Part shown: piece after piece, positions 53,921-63,944 of the stretch
Numbering within the stretch: position 1 is the first letter of the stretch
Layout: the number at the start of each line of letters is the position of its first letter
Source of the DNA: Gari tellinella
Lineage: Eukaryota; Mollusca; Bivalvia; Cardiida; Psammobiidae
Reading direction: 5' to 3'
Length of the DNA stretch: 64,000 bases
Assembly: GCA_922989275.2 (NCBI GenBank)
Contig: OV277864.1
Span: 19,169,550-19,233,549, forward strand
The notes under the pieces: model-generated
Databases searched by the model: none
What the model was told of the DNA's origin: nothing
Seen by the model: the letters and a program-made list of their open reading frames with translations, nothing else
Position numbers and translations under genes: made by a program

Positions 53921-53931
53921 TTATACAAAAG

Positions 53932-54060
53932 GCAGATGGCGGTTTAAAGCAAGGTGATATATAAACTTTCTGTTTAAGGTTCCTTTACTTGAAGCAGCCA
54001 CCTGTTTTAAGCAATTGGTCATTAACACAATGATGCGGTCGTGATAGAGAGACTTTACTG
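53932..54060 (+). mobile_element. MITE-G right part
   Basis: GGCAGATGGCGGTTTAAAGC, AACTTTCTGTTTAAGG, GCAGCCACCTGTTTTAAGC and GTGATAGAGAGACTTTACTG with TA. Adjacent to MITE-F. Confidence 0.72.
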
Positions 54061-54277
54061 TAATTCATGCTGGTTATGCCTGCTGTGAAATGTTTCATAC
54101 ATGTATCCGGGAGAACATTAGTATTGAACGTTTCCAAGTTTTCATTTAGATACAGACTTCGTAAAATCGTGTCATTATGATCATTTATTAAATGCATGTT
54201 TGTTTGTGATGTTTAAAGTAAGTGGTTGCTTCAAGCGGATTGTACGAATATTTTCTTTAGCCTTAGTTTCAACAATA

Positions 54278-54482
54278 CAGTAGAATCTCTCTATTACGAC
54301 CACTAAAAAGAAGGCTAATTGTCCGTAAAATGGACAGGTGACAGCTTAAAGCAATGTGAAAGTGAAACAGAAAGCTCCTGTAGGAGCTTTCTGTTTCACT
54401 TCCACATTGCTTTAAGCAGGCACCTGTCTTAAACGGCTAACATTTGACATAACTTAGTCGTCGTAATAGAGAGGTTCTACTG
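54278..54482 (+). mobile_element. MITE-G copy, complete
   Basis: TA on both sides, ends CAGTAGAATCTCTCTATTAC and GTAATAGAGAGGTTCTACTG. Long perfect hairpin: GACAGGTGACAGCTTAAAGC, GTGAAAGTGAAACAGAAAGC, TCCTGTAGGA and complement. Reference copy for the family. Confidence 0.93.
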
Positions 54483-54715
54483 TATTTGTTCAAAAGAAAA
54501 TGATTAGTCAACAGGCAAAGCCTATGTGAGTCCTCTCTCTTTCTTTGGCCTTGCTATACACGGTCATATATCTTCATTATTCAGGAGACTTTGCACGAGT
54601 AATAGCATTACATGCAAAACGTTACAATAGCTTTCAAAGATATATCATCGAAGTACTAGACGGATTTATTCACAGAGAACAGTAGGTATTTCAAGAAATG
54701 GCATGTTCTGTTTAA

Positions 54716-54898
54716 CTCTTTCATTGTCAAACTGTTTGTGAGGGTTTACAATGTATCCCTGCACCGTTGTATTATCGTCTGCTTCAATATTGTTGTCTGC
54801 AATATCGTTTCAAAATTAGATATAAGGCAGTATACGTGGCGCGGCGTCTGATCAGGATCCAAACTGTTTGTAAACGCGCCTTGTGGCGACATTGAAAG
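54716..54898 (-). mobile_element. MITE-B copy, half hairpin
   Basis: TTAA on both sides (54712-54715, 54899-54902), ends CTCTTTCATTGTC and GACATTGAAAGT. GTGGCGCGGCGTCTGATCAG is the surviving hairpin arm. Confidence 0.8.
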
Positions 54899-54908
54899 TT
54901 TAAAAGTT

Positions 54909-55030
54909 TACCCTCTTCCTGCCTAGAGCGACATTACTTGTATTTGAAAAAAAGCCAATTTGGATCCAGATTAGACGCCGATACACTGTTGAACACTCAT
55001 GTTTCAGTAGCGTTAATTTAGCAATACAAG
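54909..55030 (+). mobile_element. MITE-B-like element, partial
   Basis: TTTACCCTCTTCCTGCCTAG, AGCGACATTACTTG, TTTGGATCCAGATTAGACGC and ACACTGTTGAACACTC. Confidence 0.58.
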
Positions 55031-55064
55031 CATTGGATTTCGACTCACTTCGTAGAATGCAATA

Positions 55065-55230
55065 CAGTCGAACTTCGATATCTCGAAGTCGGTTTGTCGA
55101 ACATACCCGTATTTCAAAGTTAAAACGTGGCTAAGCCACGTTATAACTTTGAAATATGAGTATGTTCGACTTTACTGAGCATGAACTAATGCACTTCATA
55201 TGTCGAACTATCGGATAGATCGAGTTAAAC
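55065..55230 (+). mobile_element. MITE-H copy
   Basis: TA then CAGTCGAACTTCGATATCTC. The centre is a palindrome GTCGAACATACCCGTATTTC, AAAGTTAAAACGTGGC with complement (55094-55170). The right end is blurred (ACTATCGGATAGATCGAG). Confidence 0.75.
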
Positions 55231-55327
55231 GTGGCAATTTTAATACAGGAAAGTGGTTAATACATGTTATTCTGTTTAATGAACAGTAATACATTTGTAA
55301 CCACTGGAGACACACTACAGCAGCTCT

Positions 55328-55570
55328 GGGGCCCGTTTCATAAAACTTCGTAAAACAAATATTGTCGTAAGTCAAAACTTTAATGTACATTTAATTTCAG
55401 ATTTCTCCATCTAATCCTGTCTTAAGACATTTCTTTAGAATCGATTCCAAACAGATACATGTATCACAAGACAGGATTAGATAGAGAAATAAATGATAAA
55501 TTGAGACGTTTGTAATTTTACTTACATGTACGACAACCTTTGTCATACGAAGTTTAATGAAACGGGCCCC
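55328..55570. mobile_element. element M, long palindrome with GGGGCCCG ends
   Basis: Inverted ends GGGGCCCGTTTCATAAAACT and AGTTTAATGAAACGGGCCCC. Inside, TTTCTCCATCTAATCCTGTC pairs with GACAGGATTAGATAGAGAAA (55399-55424, 55469-55492), so nearly the whole 243 bp folds back. No target duplication is obvious. Confidence 0.82.
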
Positions 55571-55792
55571 TGGTGTTTGTCGTCGTATCAAAGAAGAGGA
55601 ATCAAGGGACTTGTTATTGCAGGTCTAACTAAATACATTGTTGAAAGACTTCCAGATGAACGTTCACCTTTCTGCATTGCGTTCCGTACGCTAAGCAATA
55701 ACACCTGTACTTTGAAACCAATCCATGATCTTTTGAATATTTACCGACAAGACTTTTGATATTTTAGCCTTAAAGCTTTTATTTGCTCGTGT

Positions 55793-56042
55793 AATGGAGA
55801 ATACGCTTTTCTTTGCCGCTTAAACGCTAAGCGAAAATGCAAACGCATTGTAAAAAGCTTATAAAGAAAAACAATGTGTTAGCAATTCTGAACATTAATT
55901 TTAACCTGAGTAGTAAACAGTTTGGCATTTTATTAGATGCCGGGTTACACGGCGACTGGTCTTGCTCCAAAACTATTTGTACGGAACATAATAGCTTTTG
56001 CGTAAACGCGTGCTTTTCGAAAGAATAACGTCTTTCCCTCTG
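55793..56042 (+). mobile_element. diverged MITE-A copy
   Basis: Starts AATGGAGAATACGC and ends CGTCTTTCCCTCTG with TA. The hairpin is weak (TAGATGCCGGGTTACACGGC). Confidence 0.83.
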
Positions 56043-56715
56043 TATATCTGGAAGTCTTCGATTCAAAATTCCAAATGAGTATCACAATAAATTCCAGTTA
56101 TATTGAAAGTTAAAAAAAAACAAAACGTTAATTGGGATTATTATGTAGGATTTACCACCACGTATCTGTTATGGGGTTTAATTTTCATCAAACCAGTTCT
56201 TGCTTATTCCCATACACGCTACGGGCGAATATGTGATAACTGAAACAAATAGTTTAGATCCGGATTAGACGCCGGGTAACTTGATGATTTACCTAGATAC
56301 ATACATTTTGCTTCAATGACCATTTTTTTTACACAAAATGCAGAGCACTGGTAGAAATGTTACAGAATATTTTGTCGGACGGCAAGAGCATGGCATGCTA
56401 ATGGTTAATTTAGCTATAGACAGGCTAATCAGTGTAGTCTTTACAGATAAGTGCACTTAATATGTTAACGAAGTTATTTTAACTCTGATGATCTTTGCCA
56501 TTTCCATAAAACATATATATACAGAAACAAAGACGAGTGCTCCTAGACATAAACAAATTATTCGGTAAATACAGGCTGCTAAATTATACGGATGTACTGG
56601 CCATTCGAAACATATTTTCAGGCACACTCGAGCTTGTTGTTTACGGACGATGCTGCAGAATACTTGCGCATTACAGTTGTTCAATAGTTATCACACCTTC
56701 TGGTGTGCCATGTAA

Positions 56716-56954
56716 CCCTTTCATTGTCAAATTCATCGTGAGGTATTTACCCCTTCACCGCCATATTATCGTCCGCTTCAATATTGTTATCTGCAGTATC
56801 GTTTCAAAGTTAGATTTAAGGCAGTTTAATTGGCGCAATTTCAAAACAAGTGGTAAAACAGTTTTGATCCTGTTCAGACGCCGCGTTACGCGGCGTCTGA
56901 TCAAGATCAAAACTGTTTGCAAATGCTTTTTATGACATTATTGAAAGTGAACGG
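56716..56954 (-). mobile_element. MITE-B copy
   Basis: Starts CCCTTTCATTGTC after GTAA and ends TTGAAAGTGAACGGA before TTAA. Perfect hairpin tip GACGCCGCGTTACGCGGCGT. An inner CCCCTTCACCGCCATATT looks like a second end, so it may be a composite. Confidence 0.85.
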
Positions 56955-57351
56955 ATTAACATCGGCAGAAATCCGAATACTGTATTTGAGACCCGAGTCT
57001 GTAGGCCAAGGCTCTAACACATCCCGATGGCTTCTACATATGTCTATAATTTTCAAAAGGTTTGGATCCTGATCAGTGCAATATTTCATATGTAGAACAA
57101 AACTGTAAACGTTCTATTTGAGACTTTATAACCAACGGCACTAGTTCAAAGAAGATGACGTTTATGGAATTGATCAATATAATACATGTATCCATTTTGA
57201 AGCGATTTCTGGGGTTGCATTTTCCAGGCGAAATACTCGTAGTTCGTATATGAAAACCTTTGAATGATGGCTGAGTTTGCGAATCTTATAAATTACCGAG
57301 GACAGACACACGTACTGTGCATTGTCAGTTATACCAAATTTCTTAGACGTA

Positions 57352-57591
57352 CAGTGGAGAATACGTTATTCTTTCCCGTTTAAACGAAACGAAACGCAAA
57401 ACGCTAAAACGTAGAAAAGTGCAACTTTTGGACAATTCTGATAATTTATTTTTATTTTGGTGGCAAACAGTTTGGAGCCTGATCAGACGCCGGGTAACCC
57501 GGCGTCTGATCTGGCTCCAAACTGTTTGCAATAGAAATAATAGTTTTAGCGTAAACGCGTTTATTGGGAAAGAATAACGTTTCCTCCACTG
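57352..57591 (+). mobile_element. MITE-A copy
   Basis: Full length, TA on both sides, matched ends GAGAATACG and CGTTTCCTCC, perfect hairpin. Confidence 0.94.
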
Positions 57592-57599
57592 TATTACAC

Positions 57600-57880
57600 T
57601 ATCGGCAGTGTTGGACAATTTCGGACTAGAATGCCGAACAGTCAGAGTACAATGTTTCAGCGTACCGTGGGTCCTGATTGTGCTTATGTAAAGGATGTTT
57701 TAACAACACTCATTCCTGAGATATAACTTTGTCATATGCTTTTTGTCATTGTAAATTCTTTCAGAGCCGTGTTATATGGCAATACATACATTTGATGTAA
57801 ATATATAAAAACATGTTTGTTACATGTAACACGTGTAACAACTGTCACTTTTCGACAACTTATTGACTCATTCACTGCTT
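57600..57880. other. unassigned stretch
   Basis: Contains CATGTAACACGTGTAACAAC, otherwise nothing recognised. Confidence 0.3.
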
Positions 57881-57881
57881 A

Positions 57882-58231
57882 ACTTCGAGTAATATGTTTA
57901 ATTTCAAGGAGTTTGAATCCTAATCATGAGTAGAGTAATTCGCGTCTAATCCGGACCCTATCTGTGTGACACTCATTTTTAATATATAAAATTCACTTAT
58001 ATAAGAACTAAAAAAACAAACAACAATGGTTAAAGAAACCACAATACGTCAATGCTCACTTCGAGTAATATGTTTAATTTCAATAAGTTTGAGTCCTAAT
58101 CATGAGTAGAGTAAATCGCGTCTAATCCGGACCCTATCTGTGTGACACTCATTTTTAATATATAAAATTCACTTATATAAGAACTAAAAAAACAAACAAC
58201 AATTGTTAAAGAAACCACAATACGTCAATGC
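57882..58231 (+). repeat. 176-bp tandem duplication
   Basis: Two consecutive units start ACTTCGAGTAATATGTTTAA (57882 and 58058), with only a handful of differences. Each holds CATGAGTAGAGTAA, CGCGTCTAATCCGGACCCTA and AATATATAAAATTCACTTAT. The unit looks like part of a decayed TTAA-type MITE. Confidence 0.92.
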
Positions 58232-58634
58232 AGTGAATGGATTCAATTTGCTTTATACAGCAGCAACTTCTCAAAGTGATACAAAAACGTTCAAACATAT
58301 GATATTTTAACGCTGGACAGTTCTGTATTACTTTATATCTGCGTTAATAAAACAACTGCAGTTAAACATTTATTTCTACGTGTCGTTCGCTCAAGAGATA
58401 ACGGTGTCATAACCAAACTAAATTGCATTTTAGATTCTATTGAATGTCAGTTTGACAAGAAATCCCTCGAGATGGTTCTTGTTAGTCCATATTCCTCTTG
58501 ATTAAGACGCATTCAACCCCAATATACAACTTAAACTCTGGATTTCATCTGCTTTATTTACCAGCAAATGACTTTGATGCGATTGAAATGTTTTTGCCAC
58601 AATTATTGACAAACTGTTCCACGTCCTCGTTATA

Positions 58635-58780
58635 TACAGCGACAAATGCGGTATTATTTCCCAATACACTTGTTTGTGCAAAACTCATTACGTCAAATGC
58701 GAACAGTTTTGGAGCCTAATTAGGACGCCAGGTAACTCGACGGCTTATCGGGATCCTACAGTTTGCCATTGAATTAAGAA
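58635..58780 (-). mobile_element. truncated MITE-A copy
   Basis: Begins CAGCGACAAATGCGGTATTA, has ACAGTTTTGGAGCCTAATTA and CAGTTTGCCATTGAATTAAG, and then joins the dispersed repeat at 58776. Confidence 0.68.
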
Positions 58781-59320
58781 ATGAACTGATGTTTTCCTCG
58801 TTCAAGGGAAATAAACGACAAAAATATCGTAAACACCATGCATCGCGGTAGTGATTGATGGTAAATTTGCCGTTATTTATCTGTCGTTTATTTTGCTTAA
58901 ACGCCGAAAAAAAATCAGTTCCTTTCTTATATTCACAATAAAGTTGCTGTAATTTCTAATATTAAATTAACATTTTGTTAGTTTGCATTTTTGTTAAATC
59001 CATATTAGAGGTTGATACAGTAACACGAATAATGTGCACCCTATAAGGAACAGCCATGACCGAATTACTGAAGCTGTGTACCTTCGAAAGCAAAAAAATA
59101 AGTTCCATTGTTTATATTATAAGGTCAACAACTTGACAGTTTGGCGCGAAAATGCCGATTTAAAGTTATTTGGATGTGATGTCATTTTCAAAGTAGGATA
59201 GATGTATCGATTTTTGGTCATAAAGAAATGCAGACAGCTGCTGTTTATAAGATTTATCAATTTTCTTGCAATTTATCTTATTAATAAAGGAGATTTTAAG
59301 TCGGGAATCATGGTTTCTGT
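58776..59320 (+). repeat. dispersed repeat P, copy 2
   Basis: Same order as 19538-19985, with an extra 5' portion containing ATAAACGACAAAAATATCGT and TTATTTATCTGTCGTTTATT, which can pair. It begins where a truncated MITE-A stops. Confidence 0.85.
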
Positions 59321-59324
59321 TCAT

Positions 59325-59615
59325 AGGAAGGCATACACCCGTTAAGAAAACATTTTTGAAAATCCGTCAAATGTTTACTGTCCAATTCCAAAGATTAATT
59401 CGCGAATTAAAAATGCATATTCCCCGCCACCTCTTCGAAACTTAACCACATGTCTCGCACTCTCGAGAAATAGCATTTACCCGAATTGAACAGCATTTTT
59501 CAGTGGATTTGAATGGGGCGAATGCTAATATATATAAATAAATTGTCAATACATGTCATTTAAAGCAAAACTAGTTCAAACTTCTTTAACTGCATTGCGT
59601 TTGCATTTTTTTCAT
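59325..59615. other. unassigned stretch
   Basis: No repeat or coding signal recognised. ATATATATAAATAAATTG is a short AT tract. Confidence 0.3.
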
Positions 59616-59618
59616 ATA

Positions 59619-59832
59619 CAGTGACGAATATTCTTCCCAATAAATGAGATCTGTTTAGAGTCAGATCAGACACCGGGTTACATGTATCTGGCGTCTGATC
59701 AGTCTGCAAATCATTGGTCACTCGGATTAAAATAAATAGTCAAAGTTGACAACAAGGTGTCATTTCTTTCTTTTATGCAATACGTTAGAGTTTGTTTGGG
59801 TGTAAACGGAAAAGAAAAAATCTTCACCAGTG
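59619..59832 (-). mobile_element. diverged MITE-A copy
   Basis: Starts CAGTGACGAATATTC and ends ATCTTCACCAGTG. It holds GAGTCAGATCAGACACCGGG and CTGGCGTCTGATCAGTCTGC around an ACATGTA insertion in the hairpin tip. Confidence 0.82.
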
Positions 59833-60236
59833 TAAATGAATGAATTAATTACGTTGTCCCCTCTGTTCAACCAATCTTGTTTGACATATGCCGTTTGCAT
59901 TCCGCTTTAAGCACTGTCGCTGTTAGCTTAAGAAACCTAAACACACGGGTAACACAGAACAAATCTCAAATCAGACGCTGCGTTTTGTAGCGCGTGATCT
60001 GGAACAAAACTGCTTTTGCGTCTACAAATAAGGTCTCGGTAAGCAGACACAAGGTTACATGATCATTAAAACGACGTCTCATTGTACTATTTACATGTAA
60101 CACAATATTTGATTTACTGAAGAATAAAAGAACAAATCTGATAACTCCTGTAGGAATTTTTCACATTATACGTATCCTTCATCAAACAGTGACATCTCCT
60201 TAGGTACTACTTAAATGAGTATTGTAGTCTCCTTAA

Positions 60237-60448
60237 CATTTCGATGCCTAACCCCGGATGCAACATGTTTTACAAACAGTTTAGATTCTGACAAGACACC
60301 ACATGATGCGGCGTTTGATCAGGATCGAATTGTTTGACTATAATCATGGCGATATTATTTTAGCCAATTGATCTTACTTCGAATATGGAGAATAAAAGCA
60401 GACGACCACTGTTTATGTTTAAAGCAGATGACGCCATTACATTAAAAA
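60237..60448 (+). mobile_element. MITE-B copy, diverged
   Basis: AAACAGTTTAGATTCTGACA, CACCACATGATGCGGCG, TTTGATCAGGATCGAATTG and AAAGCAGATGACGCCATTAC, ending AAAAGG before TTAA. Confidence 0.7.
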
Positions 60449-60494
60449 GGTTAATAGATATTGAAAGCTGGACATGGTTTTTACATTTGTTGTA

Positions 60495-60720
60495 CAGTGG
60501 AGAATCTGTTATTCTTTCCCGTTTAAACGCAAACGTACGCAAACGCAAAGCACTAAAACGTAGAACAGAACAACTTTTGGACAATTCTGATATTTCATGT
60601 TTATCTTGGTGGCAAACAGTTTAGAGCCTGGCGTCTGATCTGGCTCCAAACTGTTTGCACTGCAAATAATAGTTTTAGCGTAAACGCGTTTATTGGGAAA
60701 GAATAACAGATTCTCCACTG
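60495..60720 (+). mobile_element. MITE-A copy with hairpin deletion
   Basis: Perfect ends and TA on both sides. The left hairpin arm runs TTTAGAGCC directly into TGGCGTCTGATCTGGCTCC, so the tip and about 20 bp are lost. Confidence 0.93.
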
Positions 60721-60724
60721 TATA

Positions 60725-60950
60725 GAGTGGGCTATTATTGAATTCTAGAGAGGATAATGGTTATATTGTGCCAGTACAAAATCCTCCTCTCTAATCCGCG
60801 CTCTAATAACGTTTCTACACATCAAAGTACAATAGAAACGAGCTAATTTAGACCATTAAACAGATCGATGGTTTGATAAAGGAAGGTAACTACCTTAAGC
60901 CAAATGAAAGTAAGGCCGAAAGACTTATATTCACATACCGTACAATCGAA
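60725..60950. other. unassigned stretch with short inverted pair
   Basis: AGAGTGGGCTATTATTGAAT, CTAGAGAGGATAATGG and CTCCTCTCTAATCCGCGCTC hint at another small inverted-repeat element beside MITE-A. Bounds unclear. Confidence 0.35.
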
Positions 60951-60954
60951 AAAA

Positions 60955-61169
60955 GTTATTTCCTCTTTAAACGCAATGGGCTGTAACAATTGTTTCCATT
61001 ACAAACAGTTTGGAGTCAGATCAGACGCTGAGTAACCCGAAGTTTAATATTGTTTAAAATTTATTGCAGCTCGTAACGAAGTAATTGTCAAACTGTTAGT
61101 ATCTATTATATTACATTGCGTTTGTGTTTTGTTACATTTCAGCGGGAGCGAATAACGACTTCTCCCCTG
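60955..61169 (-). mobile_element. degraded MITE-A copy
   Basis: TTTCCATTACAAACAGTTTG, GAGTCAGATCAGACGCTGAG and GGGAGCGAATAACGACTTCT, ending CCCCTG. The next copy starts 6 bp on. Confidence 0.75.
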
Positions 61170-61174
61170 TATTA

Positions 61175-61421
61175 CAGTGGGGGGAAACGTTACTTTTTTC
61201 TCAATCAACGCGTGTACGCTAAAACTATAATTTCCATTGCAAAGAGTTTGGAGCCAGATCAGACGTTGGGTAACCCGGCGTCTGATCAGGCTCCAAATTG
61301 TTAGCCAATCAATTCAATATGAATAGTCAGAATTGTCGAACATTTGTCCATTTATAAGTTTTAATACGATGCATTTGCGTTCATTTGCGTTTAACGGGAA
61401 AGAAAAACGTTTTCTCCACTG
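61175..61421 (-). mobile_element. MITE-A copy
   Basis: Ends CAGTGGGGGGAAACG and CGTTTTCTCCACTG. Hairpin GACGTTGGGTAACCCGGCGT. TA on the left only. Confidence 0.9.
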
Positions 61422-61619
61422 TTGCGGGGGTTTACTGTACCGTTCGGTTAAGCTTCCATTTTCTTTTAAATCACTGTAAATCCCCTCATGAAATATGTCA
61501 ATATATAGGAGAAATGCGAAGTCTTAACTGACACGGTCTAATTAAGCCCTTACTAACGTATTATTTGTATATATTGTTTCTAAATTCTTAATATTAGGAA
61601 GTTTGAGTGCATAAACATT

Positions 61620-61735
61620 ATTATGAGTGTAAACAATGTTGGGCAAGATCCGACGCCGGGTAACCCGGCGTCTGATCTGGACCCAAGCAGTTTTTAAATG
61701 CTGGATGAAGTCGGGTTAAGTAGTGGAACGGTTAA
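61620..61735 (+). mobile_element. class I hairpin of a degraded TTAA-type MITE
   Basis: TGTAAACAATGTTGGGCAAG and CGACGCCGGGTAACCCGGCG, then TGATCTGGACCCAAGCAGTT. AAGTAGTGGAACGG before TTAA resembles an end. Confidence 0.6.
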
Positions 61736-62013
61736 ATGAAAAATAATGGAACCCGTCCTTTCGCACATAAGAAAGGCGGTGATGTACATTAAGGATTGGT
61801 CGAAAGAAAGCGGACGTACTTTACTGATCACGAACACATGTAATATTCAACATGAACATCAGAAATAAAACCGATTTTGTATCAAAAACATTCAAGAGCA
61901 TAATTATATTTCTTCACAGAAGGAAAACTTTTCAGATATTGTGAAATCATTTGAGCCGTGCCATGACAAAACATGCCCTATTTCATTGCAACTTTTTGTA
62001 CTTTTGCTTTTAA

Positions 62014-62245
62014 CTGATTACCCCATAGACTTTTTCTAGTTTTCAAGACGGGTGACCACTTAAAGTAGGTTGAAAGTAAAGCAGAATGCGCCTTTTACTT
62101 TACTTTTAACCTGCTTTAAGCTTTCATCTGCTAGAGAACAGAAAATATTTCTTAGAACATATTCATGACAGTATAAATCGGAAGGATTTTCTTCAGTGGA
62201 GGAATAAATTAAACGCGTATAAAGGTGTATTTATGTGGTAATGGA
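62014..62245 (+). mobile_element. MITE-F copy
   Basis: TTAA on both sides (62010-62013, 62246-62249), ends CTGATTACCCCATAG and GTGGTAATGGA. The hairpin's right arm is shortened (GCAGAATGCGCCTTTTACTT). Confidence 0.88.
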
Positions 62246-62359
62246 TTAATTGACAAATTATCAAGTTCAAAAATTCGTTTAAAAGCATGAAATAAATAGA
62301 ATAACTGTAATTCGCAGTAAAATTCATTCGTGAACACCAGACCAAGCACCGTTGTCATA

Positions 62360-62600
62360 CAGTGGAGAAAACGTTATTCTTTCACAATAAACGCGTTTAC
62401 GCTAAAACTATAATTTCCCATACAAACAGTTCGGAGCCAGATCAGACGCCGGGAAACCCGGCGTCTGATCAGGCTCCAAACTGTTTTCCACCAAGATAAA
62501 GATGAATTATCAGAATTGTCAAAAAGTTTTACTACGTTTTAGTGTTTTGCGTTTGCGTACGTTTGCGTTTAAACGGGAAAGAATAACGTTTTCTCCACTC
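62360..62600 (-). mobile_element. MITE-A copy
   Basis: Ends CAGTGGAGAAAACG and CGTTTTCTCCACTC with TA. Hairpin GACGCCGGGAAACCCGGCGT. Confidence 0.93.
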
Positions 62601-62649
62601 TATGAGTTTGGTCTACCGTATATATTACAGCTATATAGAATGATTTAGA

Positions 62650-62765
62650 TACATGTGGGTGTCATACAGTGTGGATCAATTGAAGTCTTTGACGCGACGG
62701 CTTGCCTTGATGTACATGTACACTGTTTGAAATGCAATAAGACAGGGGTTCTCATGGCACGGCTC
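62650..62765 (+). repeat. hairpin repeat, GGCACGG type
   Basis: The second copy of the 11.7-kb unit, with the hairpin tip replaced by GTCTTTGACGCGACGGC. GAGCCGTGCCATGACAAAAC at 61953-61972 is a further inverted piece. Confidence 0.7.
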
Positions 62766-62814
62766 ATTTAAAAGTGTGACGTAAACATACTACATGTACA
62801 TACATGTTTTTGAT

Positions 62815-63075
62815 ACAGTGTGTGAAATGCGTTATTCTTTCATGTTAAAATGAAAGTAAACCTAACACAACGCACTGAGTTAGAATTGAATGTAGTAAAA
62901 AAGGAAGATCTGAATTCTCAATTTGTTTCTATGTTCGGGGGGGGGGGGGGGGGCAAATAGCGTTGTGTCTGATTATATACCGGCGTCTGATATGGCTCTA
63001 AACTGTTTTCATCGCATTGTCGTTCCTTCCTTTTTTATTTGCTTTTATTGGGAAGGAATACAGTTTACATCACTG
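62815..63075 (+). mobile_element. diverged MITE-A copy with poly-G tract
   Basis: Starts CAGTGTGTGAAATGCG and ends TTTACATCACTG with TA. A run of 17 G (62937-62953) precedes GCAAATAGCG; only the right hairpin part (CCGGCGTCTGATATGGCTC) remains. Confidence 0.75.
62937..62953 (+). repeat. poly-G run
   Basis: Seventeen consecutive G inside a diverged MITE-A, where the hairpin left arm should be. Confidence 0.9.
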
Positions 63076-63204
63076 TATAATGATCTAGATTTAATGCAAG
63101 TGTGGGCACTAGTCGAATAATATACAGTCAGTTCCCCAAGGCCCCACACCAAATGAAATGGATTAGGAGAGCTTTGGTAATCAAATTAGGTCAAGATAAT
63201 CTCG

Positions 63205-63275
63205 TGGAGCGGAGAAGATGTCATTCTGTCCCGTTTAAGAGACATTAAACGCATACGCATGGCAATGTTCATCTA
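63205..63275 (+). mobile_element. MITE-A left-end fragment
   Basis: GTGGAGCGGAGAAGATGTCA followed by TTCTGTCCCGTTTAAGA resembles a MITE-A left end and arm. Confidence 0.5.
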
Positions 63276-63542
63276 ATCAACCGTCAACGTTTTATTGACT
63301 TGCATTGCGTTTAATTTAAACAGGGGCATAAAAGTTCTTCCCATCGTTTATCAAGCACTCTGTGAAATAAGCCGCCGCAAGCAAATGATTTTTATTAATT
63401 GTCATGGTACTCTCACAGAACATGACTATACAATGGAAACATGTTTTGTTAATCTAAATGCAAACGCATTACAGTAAAATGCATTGACTACTGTTTTAAC
63501 CCTTTCATTATCAAATGTATCGTGATCAAATATGTGTGCATA

Positions 63543-63788
63543 CAGTGGAGAATCTGTTATTATTTCCCAATAAACGCGTTTACGCTAAAACTATTATTTA
63601 CAGTGCAAACAGTTTAGAGCCAGATCAGACGCCGGGTAGCCCGGCGTCTGATCAGGCTCCAAACTGTTTGTCACCAAGATAAACATGAAATATCAGAATT
63701 GTCCAAAAGTTGTTCTTTTCTACGTTTTAGCGCTTTGCGTTTGCGTACGTTTGCATTTAAACGGGAAAGAATAACAGATTCTGCACTG
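63543..63788 (-). mobile_element. MITE-A copy
   Basis: Full length, TA on both sides. Hairpin GACGCCGGGTAGCCCGGCGT. Right end GATTCTGCACTG. Confidence 0.94.
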
Positions 63789-63829
63789 TATGTGCTTTTT
63801 AACGTCATTGAGAGTGAAATGTTATAGTC

Positions 63830-63944
63830 TGAGTAGTAAACAGTTTGGAGCCTGATTAGACAATGGCTAATGTAATGGTTTGCAATGGGAATTAATGTTT
63901 GAATACAAACGTGTTTACTTGGAAAGACGAACGTTTTCTTCATT
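63830..63944 (+). mobile_element. MITE-A fragment
   Basis: AAACAGTTTGGAGCCTGATT, then a right-arm-like TACAAACGTGTTTACTTGG and CGTTTTCTTCATTG. Confidence 0.6.

Noticed and set aside
4012..63788. Regularly recurring palindromes as a CRISPR array
   Set aside because: Spacing is irregular, the palindromes lie inside elements with their own ends, and the DNA is animal-like.
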